A stretch of 38,012 nt of DNA from Flavobacteriales bacterium (lineage in GTDB: Bacteria; Bacteroidota; Bacteroidia; Flavobacteriales_C; GCA-002722245), in assembly GCA_947444925.1 (NCBI GenBank), contig CANFBW010000030.1, forward strand, positions 1 through 38,012. Direction: 5' to 3'. Positions 18,330-26,149 of the stretch are shown piece by piece. The notes below the pieces were generated by a model. That model was not told where the DNA came from. It did no database searches and saw only the letters and a program-made list of their open reading frames with translations. The stretch's first letter is position 1, and each line of letters opens with the position of its first letter. Both the position numbers and the translations under genes were made by a program.

Positions 18330-19235
18330 CTATTTCAATTTGAACAATGCAATCTGCAGCACCCGAATATAGCGCTTTGTAAAAACAATTTTAAAATTAG
18401 CTAGTGCTGCCATTCGCAACAGCTGTAATGATTTTCCATACAACTTAGCCTGATTTGAAAGGATAGCACAATACACCAGCATCGAAGCCTCGAACAAAGG
18501 AATATATTTTTCAAACTTCTCTTTAACAGCTGAATGTCGCCGAATCATATTGATAATATACTCTTTATTCGCAAGTAACATTTCAAAGGTTTGAGAACTC
18601 ACGGACCTGCTGTCATGCTGCAATACGCCGCAATTTACTTTTTCTATTCGGCCAACTTTATATTTCGCTAAAATTCTAAACCAAATCTCATAATCTTCTG
18701 AACCAATCAGTATGGGATTTGCGTCAAATTGAATCTTTTGATACACTTCACGGTGCAAAAACCCGCCGACACAAGCCATAAAATTACCTTTACTCAGCGC
18801 CTTATATTGATTGTCGAGCGATGGAAAAGAATAGGCATACACCAATTCTTTTTTCTCATTCACCAATTCGTATCTATTTTGAAACACCTTAAAAGCTGGG
18901 TGCTTAATAGCAAATTCAGCTGCATCTTTCAAACAATCTTGATACATAAAATCATCAGAATCCAGCAATGTCAAGTAATCACCTTTCGCATTTTGCATGC
19001 CCGTATTTCTCGCCACACAACGCTCGCTGTTTCTTGACAATCGGATGTAGCGCAACAATCCCTTTTCGACATAGGGCTTTAATATTTCTTCAGTATCGTC
19101 AGTTGAAAAATCATCTACCACGATGATTTCAAAATGTCTATATGATTGATTAAATAACGTTTTTAAAGTATCGAGAATCAATTCGCCTCGATTGTATGTG
19201 GGAATAATGACACTAAAAAATATCGGCTTCTCCAT
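18330..19235 (-). CDS. GT2 family glycosyltransferase (second of pair)
   Basis: This is a 301-residue GT-A fold enzyme of family GT2, which transfers a sugar from a nucleotide donor to a growing glycan at the cytosolic face. The N-terminus SVIIPTYNRGELILDTLKTL and the acidic donor site VVDDFSTDDT are typical. The metal-binding DSDD lies at residues 92-95, and there is a downstream EDYEIWFR motif, usual for the acceptor or catalytic-base region. No membrane segment is seen. It is translationally coupled to the preceding GT2 gene: stop and start share one base (TAATG at 19235). Donor and acceptor cannot be told from sequence. Confidence 0.88.
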   Translation of the reverse strand: MEKPIFFSVIIPTYNRGELILDTLKTLFNQSYRHFEIIVVDDFSTDDTEEILKPYVEKGLLRYIRLSRNSERCVARNTGMQNAKGDYLTLLDSDDFMYQDCLKDAAEFAIKHPAFKVFQNRYELVNEKKELVYAYSFPSLDNQYKALSKGNFMACVGGFLHREVYQKIQFDANPILIGSEDYEIWFRILAKYKVGRIEKVNCGVLQHDSRSVSSQTFEMLLANKEYIINMIRRHSAVKEKFEKYIPLFEASMLVYCAILSNQAKLYGKSLQLLRMAALANFKIVFTKRYIRVLQIALFKLK

Positions 19236-20197
19236 TATTTAAATAAATTAATCACTTTACGAACGCCAAGATTGTTTTTCAGCATGAATCGGCGGGCTTG
19301 TTTTTTATACGAAGTTGTAAGGCAATAATTCAAAATTTTATTAGATGCCGCCACATTTCCAAACGAGTACTCTTGAACAGCACAATTGAATGCATATTCG
19401 TCAACAATTTCCTGTTTTGATTTTTCGGTAAATTGATGCGTTATCTGATACTTATTCGAATCTGAGTGGTCAAATATTTTCAGCGCGCGAAGAGTAGCGA
19501 TATGTTGGTCAAAACCGGCCGATCGGAAAAAACGAGACACGCATTTTCGATAATCCAGATAAATTCCTTTGGGATTATTACTGGTTTTTGCTTCTTCATG
19601 GCACCGAAATTTACTCAATATGGTATCCGTCTTCAAAGACTTGTATTTATAAAACAAGCGCAGCCAAAGATCATAATCCATAGTATAATAAAGCGCTTCA
19701 TCAAGAAAACCGACTTCATCGTGCAATTTTCTGCGCCAAAAAACCGATGGCTGATGTAAATTTATTCCCGTTAAAAACTGTTTGGGATTGAATTTCCTAT
19801 TGATGTGCTTTTCTGTTTTATCAGGATAGCACTGCCACACGTTTCCATATACCACATCAACATCCGGATGTTTTGCAAAAATCGCGGCCACTCTTCTTAT
19901 CGCATGTTCAGTATACATGTCATCGCTGTTAAGCCATGCCACAATATCACCGGTAGCCATTTTTAAACCTTTATTGATGGCGTCGGACTGACCTTTGTCC
20001 TTTTTGCTTTCCCAAAAGGCAATTTTGTCTGCATGCCTTTGAATCACAGCAATGCTTTCGTCACTGCTACCGCCGTCGATCACGATGTACTCCAAATTGG
20101 AATATCCCTGATTAACAACAGACAGCAATGTTTCTTCAATGTACTGCCCCTGATTATAGGAAGGCGTAATTATTGAAAATTTCAGCGACTCGGGCAT
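19235..20197 (-). CDS. GT2 family glycosyltransferase (first of pair)
   Basis: This is a 320-residue GT2 enzyme with the N-terminus FSIITPSYNQGQYIEETLLSV, donor motif VIDGGSSDES and metal site SDD at residues 91-93. It later carries MDYDLWLRLF, the ED/DYDLW type catalytic region. It belongs to the 'PSYNQG' subgroup common in Bacteroidota glycan clusters. The C-terminal 100 residues have no motif I recognise. The gene starts a new transcription unit: a promoter match overlaps its 5' end, predicting almost no leader. It is followed by the coupled second GT2 gene. Confidence 0.88.
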   Translation of the reverse strand: MPESLKFSIITPSYNQGQYIEETLLSVVNQGYSNLEYIVIDGGSSDESIAVIQRHADKIAFWESKKDKGQSDAINKGLKMATGDIVAWLNSDDMYTEHAIRRVAAIFAKHPDVDVVYGNVWQCYPDKTEKHINRKFNPKQFLTGINLHQPSVFWRRKLHDEVGFLDEALYYTMDYDLWLRLFYKYKSLKTDTILSKFRCHEEAKTSNNPKGIYLDYRKCVSRFFRSAGFDQHIATLRALKIFDHSDSNKYQITHQFTEKSKQEIVDEYAFNCAVQEYSFGNVAASNKILNYCLTTSYKKQARRFMLKNNLGVRKVINLFK

Positions 20198-20201
20198 ATT
20201 G

Positions 20202-20231
20202 CAAAAGTAACATTAATAGCAAACTTTACAA
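20202..20231 (-). promoter_or_regulatory. promoter of the GT2-GT2-amidotransferase unit
   Basis: On the minus strand TTG (20229-20231), a 19-nt spacer and TACTTTTG (20202-20209) match the consensus. The -7 element ends 4 nt before the ATG at 20197, so the transcript would start at or within a few bases of the start codon (leaderless or nearly so). It lies in the 137-nt gap that separates this unit from the upstream acetyltransferase. Confidence 0.6.
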
Positions 20232-20334
20232 TTGTTTTTTGAACCATGAGAAGTTAAAGAAATTAACGTCTAATATTTAATTCAAGAGACGATCGGCGGT
20301 TTTGAAATAGTTTGCTCATAAAAACGTCACACCC

Positions 20335-21066
20335 CTAAGTCGGCCAAAAATGGTAGACTAACTGCGAGTGCTTTTTCTCAAATCCACATTTCAAATAAAA
20401 ATTTCTAGCAACAGTATTGGTTCCTTGCGTAACAACACGCAAATCTTTGCAATCTTTAAGCGAAGCTTCTATCAATACTGCGTTTACTAATCTTTGACCG
20501 ATTTGTCTGCCAGCATTATCTTCATCAACTGCAATCAATCCAATTTGTCCAACATCATCTACTATTTTCCAAGTAACAAAACCAAGTATAGCATCTCCTT
20601 CCTCAAAAACAAAAACATCATTCGCAAATTCTTTATTTAATGAGTTAATCATCCACAAACGATACAATTCCTCAAATTTTTCACGAGGTATTTTTTCATC
20701 CTGAGAAAATCGCGAATATTTTCCTGCTAAAATTGCAAGAGAAAACATTTGATCTGTTGGATATGATGCCTTGTAAGATTTAATTGCTTTATCTCTTTCT
20801 TGAAAATGAAACTGCGCTTTGCTTTGTGAAAAAGTTGTTTTCTCATCCACCAACTGTATCAAATGATATTTTACAAGCGCGGCGGGAAGCAAACTTTTGG
20901 TGTCGAGAATAATATATACTAAATCATACGCAGTTTTCACTTCGCACAAAAACTGATTCAAGTTCGCTTCATTATACTCATTTTCCAAGCGCAACTGACC
21001 TACCCTGATTTTAAAAAAATCAGAATCCCACGCGAGGAATTCAATATGGAAATCTTGATCTGTCAT
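20335..21066 (-). CDS. WecD-like GNAT N-acetyltransferase
   Basis: This is a 243-residue protein whose C-terminal half is a GNAT acetyl-CoA-dependent acetyltransferase. The acetyl-CoA loop region is VGQIGLIAVDEDNAGRQIGQRLV, followed by RVVTQGTNTVARNFYLKCGFE. The N-terminal half with LAWDSDFFKIRVGQL and the linker KYSRFSQDEKIP are characteristic of WecD/RffC, which N-acetylates dTDP-4-amino-4,6-dideoxy-D-galactose. The presence of a WecE-type aminotransferase in the same cluster supports this substrate. The start overlaps the preceding GT4 stop by 4 nt (ATGA), so the two are translationally coupled. I infer the exact sugar from context; other 4-amino sugars are possible. Confidence 0.72.
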   Translation of the reverse strand: MTDQDFHIEFLAWDSDFFKIRVGQLRLENEYNEANLNQFLCEVKTAYDLVYIILDTKSLLPAALVKYHLIQLVDEKTTFSQSKAQFHFQERDKAIKSYKASYPTDQMFSLAILAGKYSRFSQDEKIPREKFEELYRLWMINSLNKEFANDVFVFEEGDAILGFVTWKIVDDVGQIGLIAVDEDNAGRQIGQRLVNAVLIEASLKDCKDLRVVTQGTNTVARNFYLKCGFEKKHSQLVYHFWPT

Positions 21067-22346
21067 TCTGCTATTTGATCCATAACAATTGTGAATTTTC
21101 GCACATGATGTTCAATATCGATGCACTGTAACGCATTTTTTCTCGCTGCTAGTTGAAAAAAATGTATTTCTTCATCTTCCATAGATGCAAAGCGACCAAT
21201 AGCAGCAGATAATTCGCGCACATTTTTGAGTTCAACGATACAGCCAGTTTGCTCTGTAATTAAATCACGTGCCACCCCATTGTCAAAGGCAAGTACCGGA
21301 AGTCCACACATCATTGCTTCATTGATCATCATAGGCCCAGCATCTTCAACTGATGGGCAAACAAAAAAATCTGACAATTGGTAGTATTCAATTAATTGTT
21401 CGGAACTATTCGCATAAGGAACTATTATATGTTCAAAGGAAATATTCTCGAAACCAGGATCTCCCATACTTTGCTTTCCAATAAGCACCAAAACAACTTC
21501 GGTTCTTTTCTGCTGAGAAATTTCCGCACTTAATTCTTCAAGAGCCTTTTTCAAATAAACAAATCCCTTTCGCTCGTCGTGGATCGTCTCTGCTCCAAAC
21601 AGCACCACGCGCTTTGACAAAGCGATTCCATATTTCTCCCTCAATGCCTTCTTATCTTTAGGCAAATATAATTTAGGATCTAATCCTATTAATAACTTTT
21701 GAGACACTGTATTTCTAAACAATGTTGATTTTGCCGTCTGCGCATCAAGTAAAGTTGAAGGAACAATTGAAATGCTTTTAAGTGGGAAATATTTTTTACG
21801 TGCCTTCAACTGCTCTGAGGCACTATTCTTAATTGCACTATTTTGAATTGCTGGACAAGCGGCACAATCAACTTCATAACCCTTGCAACCAAAAGAATAA
21901 TGACAGCCTCCAGTAATAAGGCTCATATCCAAATGATTAAAAACGATTGTTGCACCCGTAGCAATCTGTAAATCATACAACTGTAGGAAATCGATAAATC
22001 CTGTAATCCAATGAACCACGAAGAATTCAGGAACGAAAGGAAGAGACTTCAAAATATCCTTTATAGATAAGGAATATAGGTTTTCATGCAATCGAAAAAA
22101 ATATTTATTTGCATGAAGCGTGTCCTTGTATCGAGTGAATTGTATCTTATTTTTAACCCTAAACAACCACTTTTTGTAGACGGGTATTTTAACGGGATAG
22201 CAGCGCTCCACGCAGGAATATTTATGTAACACCAACAGCACCGAATCTTGCCCTGATTTTAAAAGCCCTTCATGCAAGCGAATGGCCGCCGATGCAGCAC
22301 CTCCTCTATCGGAAGTCACAAGATGAGCTATTTTGTGCGTTGCCAT
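21063..22346 (-). CDS. GT4 family glycosyltransferase with four-cysteine motif
   Basis: This is a 427-residue GT-B fold enzyme of family GT4. The N-terminal Rossmann domain begins KIAHLVTSDRGGAASAAIRLHEGL. The C-terminal donor domain has KRVVLFGAETIHDERKGF and PSVEDAGPMMINEAMMCGLPV, the region holding the EX7E-type donor site. An unusual insertion has C148, C154, C161 and C164 (CX5CX6CX2C, within TGGCHYSFGCKGYEVDCAACP), which could bind a metal. I start the gene at 22346; an upstream in-frame ATG at 22379 would overlap the preceding gene by 28 nt, whereas 22346 leaves 5 nt. It is coupled to the following acetyltransferase by a 4-nt overlap. Confidence 0.87.
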   Translation of the reverse strand: MATHKIAHLVTSDRGGAASAAIRLHEGLLKSGQDSVLLVLHKYSCVERCYPVKIPVYKKWLFRVKNKIQFTRYKDTLHANKYFFRLHENLYSLSIKDILKSLPFVPEFFVVHWITGFIDFLQLYDLQIATGATIVFNHLDMSLITGGCHYSFGCKGYEVDCAACPAIQNSAIKNSASEQLKARKKYFPLKSISIVPSTLLDAQTAKSTLFRNTVSQKLLIGLDPKLYLPKDKKALREKYGIALSKRVVLFGAETIHDERKGFVYLKKALEELSAEISQQKRTEVVLVLIGKQSMGDPGFENISFEHIIVPYANSSEQLIEYYQLSDFFVCPSVEDAGPMMINEAMMCGLPVLAFDNGVARDLITEQTGCIVELKNVRELSAAIGRFASMEDEEIHFFQLAARKNALQCIDIEHHVRKFTIVMDQIAE

Positions 22347-22351
22347 GGCGT

Positions 22352-23251
22352 TTACAACCCAATTAATTTCCTCATCCAAACATGCTTTACTTTTGCCAAA
22401 AAACTCAACGATTGATTGAAAAAGTAGTCTGCGACTGCTTTTCTAATTGCTGTATTTTCAAGAATAGGCACGTCCTGTAAAGGCACATATTCCTGCTGAA
22501 CGGAAACATTAAATGCTGCGGTATCATCACAATGTTCACCTGATCCATCATGACCGATATTATTGACTAAAGAAGGATAAAACTTTAAAGCCAAACCATC
22601 CATTAAAAACTGTGACGCATACCATTTGATGTCCCAATTGTGCATTTCGCCACGCACACAAGATTCAAGTTGCTTTTGAGCGTCAAGTATTTTTCCCTCA
22701 TAATTAAACTTATAAAACAAATTGTTTTTTGAAATCGCATCATACAACTTGACCGCATTTGGCTCATAGCAATCCCAGGCTCTTTTCCACGTTGCCCAAC
22801 CCCAACCGTTGGCGTTTTGTATAAAAAATGAGGATGGCAAAGCATCTTTGGTCGGTTCACAATACCCCGACACATGCATCACTCTTGTTTCGTTTTCATA
22901 CTTGACAAGCCCATCGTTCATATATTGCAAAAAGTACTTCGACAAAAAGCAATCGTCTTCAATGACAATAGCCTTTCCATACTTATCAATTAAGGTAGTT
23001 ACATTTTCAACAATATTGACATCAACACCCTTGTTCACTTCGTTTTCAATGATATGAACAGTACCGCACCATTGCTGAGAACTAATGAGATCCCTCACCT
23101 CCTGCACTTTGAGCTCGTGACCTTTTCGCGGTGCATCAGAATAAATATACAATGCAGTGCTTTCTGCTAAAGTGTTTGCTTTTAAACTCAATAGCGTTTG
23201 CAATGTATGCTGCGGGCGATTGTACACGAACAGCGCAACAGGTGCATTCAT
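22352..23251 (-). CDS. GT-A glycosyltransferase with EDD motif
   Basis: This is a 299-residue protein with a GT-A-like fold. It opens MNAPVALFVYNRPQHTLQTL, contains the acidic donor/metal motif E98-D99-D100 (IVIEDDCF), and has the aromatic NGWGWATWKRAWD block at about residues 148-160. That block marks a bacterial family loosely related to GT2 and GT13 enzymes. No signal peptide or membrane helix is evident. It lies 1 nt after the aminotransferase stop and 5 nt before the GT4 gene, so it belongs to the same transcript. Its donor and linkage are unknown. Confidence 0.78.
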   Translation of the reverse strand: MNAPVALFVYNRPQHTLQTLLSLKANTLAESTALYIYSDAPRKGHELKVQEVRDLISSQQWCGTVHIIENEVNKGVDVNIVENVTTLIDKYGKAIVIEDDCFLSKYFLQYMNDGLVKYENETRVMHVSGYCEPTKDALPSSFFIQNANGWGWATWKRAWDCYEPNAVKLYDAISKNNLFYKFNYEGKILDAQKQLESCVRGEMHNWDIKWYASQFLMDGLALKFYPSLVNNIGHDGSGEHCDDTAAFNVSVQQEYVPLQDVPILENTAIRKAVADYFFNQSLSFLAKVKHVWMRKLIGL

Positions 23252-23252
23252 T

Positions 23253-24392
23253 TTATTTCAATTTGGCATTATAAAATGAACTTATTCCATTCACCACTTG
23301 CTGTTGCATTTCAGTAGACAATTCAAAAAAGAAAGGCAATCGCAGTAATCTATCGGAAAAAAAATCGCAATTTGACAAAATTCTTCCATCGTGTTTTTCT
23401 ACATAAAACAGGCTTGAATGCAAAGGCAGGTAATGAAATACTGCGTGAATATCCATCTCCTTCAAATGACTGGTCAACGCCGTCCTCTCCTCCAAATTAT
23501 TGCACACCATATAATACATGTGTGCATTATTTTCTGATCCCGGAGGAACAATTGGAAGCGTAAAAAAACCAGCGTCGGCAAGTGTTTGTAATTGATCACT
23601 GTAATACTTCCAAATCAATTTTCGCTTGCGCTGGATAATATCCAAATTTTCCAATTGCGCATATAGAAAAGCTGCAATAATATCTGAAGGCAAAAAAGAT
23701 GACCCCATATCTACCCAACCGTACTTATCGATTTCACCACGAAAAAAAGCAGACCTATTCGTCCCTTTCTCCCTAACAATTTCAGCTCTCCCAATAAATT
23801 GTTCATCATTAATGACGAGCATACCCCCTTCACCAGAAATCACATTTTTTGTCTCGTGAAAGGAAAAGGCCGACAGGTGACCAAAACTACCCAAAACCTT
23901 ACCTTCAAAATAATTATCTATCGCTTGCGCAGCATCTTCAATTACAAATAAATTGTATTTATTTGCAATCGCCATGATTTTATTCATATCGCATGCAAAA
24001 CCAGCATAGTGCATGGGCACAATCGCTTTAGTTTTAGACGTAATGAGTGCTTCAATCTTGTCTGCATCCATATTTGGCTGATCCTGACAAGAATCAACAA
24101 AAACAATTTTTGCGCCTCGAAGCACGAAAGCATTCGCCGTTGAAACAAAAGTAAAAGAAGGCACAATTACTTCATCACCAGGCTGAACGTCAATCAACAT
24201 CGCCGCCATTTCCAATGCATCTGTGCACGAAGTTGTTAGTAATACTTTTTTAAACCCATATTTATCCTCGAAAAAGGAGTGGCATTTTTTTGTAAAAATC
24301 CCATCGCCAGAAATCTTACCAGATTGCACCGCCTCTGCTATATACGAAGCTTCGTCTCCACTTAAATAAGGCTTATTGAAAGGAATTTTCAT
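23253..24392 (-). CDS. wecE: dTDP-4-amino-4,6-dideoxygalactose transaminase (WecE type)
   Basis: This is a 379-residue PLP-dependent sugar aminotransferase of the DegT/DnrJ/EryC1 family. It resembles E. coli WecE/RffA closely in several long blocks: GDGIFTKKCHSFFE, PGDEVIVPSFTFVSTANAFV, IVPMHYAGFACDM and IVREKGTNRSAFFRGEIDKY. The PLP lysine is K182 (FSFHETKN) and D153 lies in EDAAQ. WecE converts dTDP-4-keto-6-deoxyglucose to the 4-amino sugar using glutamate. The rmlA and rmlB genes that make the keto sugar are not in this window. It is the first gene of the glycan cluster and has its own promoter, whose predicted start is at or next to the ATG. It diverges from kdsA. Confidence 0.88.
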   Translation of the reverse strand: MKIPFNKPYLSGDEASYIAEAVQSGKISGDGIFTKKCHSFFEDKYGFKKVLLTTSCTDALEMAAMLIDVQPGDEVIVPSFTFVSTANAFVLRGAKIVFVDSCQDQPNMDADKIEALITSKTKAIVPMHYAGFACDMNKIMAIANKYNLFVIEDAAQAIDNYFEGKVLGSFGHLSAFSFHETKNVISGEGGMLVINDEQFIGRAEIVREKGTNRSAFFRGEIDKYGWVDMGSSFLPSDIIAAFLYAQLENLDIIQRKRKLIWKYYSDQLQTLADAGFFTLPIVPPGSENNAHMYYMVCNNLEERTALTSHLKEMDIHAVFHYLPLHSSLFYVEKHDGRILSNCDFFSDRLLRLPFFFELSTEMQQQVVNGISSFYNAKLK

Positions 24393-24396
24393 TGTT

Positions 24397-24427
24397 CGAA
24401 GTTAGGAAATGAAAATAGAAAATGCAA
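24397..24427 (-). promoter_or_regulatory. wecE promoter
   Basis: On the minus strand TTG (24425-24427), a 20-nt spacer and TAACTTCG (24397-24404) match the Bacteroidota consensus with the common TTCG variant. The -7 element ends 4 nt before the ATG at 24392, so the predicted transcript is leaderless or nearly so. Confidence 0.55.
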
Positions 24428-24570
24428 TCATTTTATCCATTGACATAAGTGGCTCTAAAAAATGAATTAACCAACTGATTAACTGTTATTTACATACGTT
24501 GTTTTCACAAAACCAAAGAAAATAACTATTTGCAAAAAAACCTTAAACAGCAAAAAATTAAAAAGAATTC

Positions 24571-24578
24571 TACCTTTA
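24571..24578 (+). promoter_or_regulatory. possible kdsA -7 element
   Basis: TACCTTTA resembles the TAnnTTTG element with a final A, 15 nt upstream of the kdsA ATG. No TTG lies at the expected distance upstream, so this is a weak call. The rest of the 201-nt divergent gap (24393-24593) is AT-rich with no other clear signal. Confidence 0.3.
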
Positions 24579-24593
24579 TCAAAAACTCAATGC

Positions 24594-25409
24594 ATGACTA
24601 ACATTAACCATTTACCCCACATCAAATTCACAGATTCAGGAAATTTCTTTTTAATCGCTGGCCCTTGTGCAATTGAAAGCGAAGACATCGCCATGAGCGT
24701 GGCGGAAAGAGTGGTCGAAATAACCAATAAACTTCAAATACCCTATATCTTCAAGGGATCGTTCAAAAAAGCAAATCGTTCAAGAGTAGATTCTTTCACA
24801 GGAATGGGCGACCTTGATGCGCTGAAAATTTTACGAAAGGTTTCAGAAACGTTCAAAGTACCTACCATCACTGACATCCACGAGACTACAGATGCTGCAT
24901 TTGCTGCTGAATATGTGGATGTGCTTCAAATACCTGCCTTCTTGTGCCGACAAACCGACTTGCTCGTTGCCGCTGCCCAAACAGGAAAAGTAGTAAACAT
25001 CAAAAAGGGACAATTCGTTAATTCAGGAGCCATGAAATTTGCTGCACAGAAGGTAGTCGACAGCGGCAACGACAAAGTTTGGTTCACTGAACGCGGTAAT
25101 TCTTTTGGCTACCAGGATTTAATCGTTGACTACCGCAACATCCCCGAAATGCAAAGTTTCGGCTACCCAGTGGTGCTAGATGTCACACACTCATTGCAAC
25201 AACCCAATCAAAACTCAGGAGTCACTGGAGGGAAACCACAACTCATTGAAACAATAGCAAAAGCAGGCATCGCAGTGGGAGTTGATGGCATATTCATTGA
25301 AACACATCCAAAACCTTCAGAAGCAAAATCAGATGGAGCCAATATGTTGCAATTGGATTTACTGGAGGACTTGCTTACTAAATTGGTACGCCTGCGCAGA
25401 GCCTTATAA
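24594..25409 (+). CDS. kdsA: 3-deoxy-8-phosphooctulonate (Kdo-8-P) synthase
   Basis: This is a 271-residue TIM-barrel enzyme that condenses phosphoenolpyruvate and arabinose-5-phosphate to Kdo-8-phosphate, the first dedicated step of Kdo synthesis for the LPS inner core. Motifs include FLIAGPCAIESE, KGSFKKANRSRVDSF, PAFLCRQTDLL, NIKKGQF and TERGNSFGYQDLIVD. C25 in GPCAIES, the histidine in DVTHSLQ, and the E and D in FIETHPKPSEAKSDGAN are the four ligands of metal-dependent enzymes such as that of Aquifex. E. coli KdsA has asparagine at the cysteine position. It diverges from the glycan cluster and converges on the next gene with a 3-nt gap. Confidence 0.95.
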   Translation: MTNINHLPHIKFTDSGNFFLIAGPCAIESEDIAMSVAERVVEITNKLQIPYIFKGSFKKANRSRVDSFTGMGDLDALKILRKVSETFKVPTITDIHETTDAAFAAEYVDVLQIPAFLCRQTDLLVAAAQTGKVVNIKKGQFVNSGAMKFAAQKVVDSGNDKVWFTERGNSFGYQDLIVDYRNIPEMQSFGYPVVLDVTHSLQQPNQNSGVTGGKPQLIETIAKAGIAVGVDGIFIETHPKPSEAKSDGANMLQLDLLEDLLTKLVRLRRAL

Positions 25410-25412
25410 CAC

Positions 25413-26075
25413 TCAATACAAATAGCCCACAGCGAGATTGAACGACACTCCGTAAGCATTCTGAACTATGTTTTGCGTCTGTTTCGTATAGTCCCAGCCT
25501 TTCACCATGTCTTGTTGATCATACACATTGATGATCCAATTGAATTCCCAACCGTAATCTACCCAAATTTTATCATAGAAAACACGAGAATTTCCAAAGC
25601 CAACGCCGAGGCCCAAAAACATTACCTGACCCACCGGAATTTTATTTTCAATGGTATTCAAAAGATAATTAGAATACATCGCTGAGCATCTAAAATGCCT
25701 TCCAAGTGGTGCAATATTCCCCTTTAACGCGTAGTAATACGAACGAAAATCGAGTGCCACATCGAAGGCCGAAAATAAAGATGGAATCCGATCCAACTGT
25801 TTAGGACCAAATACCCGATCTTGCGAATACGTTCCTGTCAAGCCAAGCATGCTCGACCTTCCCACTGCGCGCTTTAAGCCAACATTCCAAAACAAAGCAC
25901 GCTTGTTTAACGTTGACACCTGATCAGTGGGGTCAGACAAAAAAGCGATGGCCGGAATTGCAGAAGCCCTTGCTCCCAAAAGCACAATATTCTTCTTGCC
26001 CAAATACCCAGGCACCTGAGCCGTTGCCGACACAAAAATAAAAGAGACTAGTAAAATTAGTTTATAACGCAGCAT
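25413..26075 (-). CDS. secreted outer-membrane beta-barrel-like protein, unknown function
   Basis: I do not recognise a named family. The protein is 220 residues with a clear signal peptide (MLRYKLILLVSFIFVSATA, cut before QVPG). The mature part has alternating glycine and aromatic-rich stretches such as GLGVGFGNSRVFYDKIWVDYGWEF and ends VGYLY, with a C-terminal aromatic residue. Together these fit a small outer-membrane barrel. It diverges from the M48 protease gene with a 74-nt gap, so shared control is possible. Its stop is 3 nt from the convergent kdsA stop. Confidence 0.65.
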   Translation of the reverse strand: MLRYKLILLVSFIFVSATAQVPGYLGKKNIVLLGARASAIPAIAFLSDPTDQVSTLNKRALFWNVGLKRAVGRSSMLGLTGTYSQDRVFGPKQLDRIPSLFSAFDVALDFRSYYYALKGNIAPLGRHFRCSAMYSNYLLNTIENKIPVGQVMFLGLGVGFGNSRVFYDKIWVDYGWEFNWIINVYDQQDMVKGWDYTKQTQNIVQNAYGVSFNLAVGYLY

Positions 26076-26149
26076 CGAATTGCCTTCTATTTTGCATAGT
26101 GAAGGTAGGTTTTCTTTATCTTTAAGTTCTTTGATAGTCGAAAAAAATT

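Noticed and set aside
24440-24445. TTGACA, a possible sigma-70 -35 box in the wecE-kdsA gap
   Set aside because: Bacteroidota do not use this consensus, and no TATAAT-like box lies at 17 nt.
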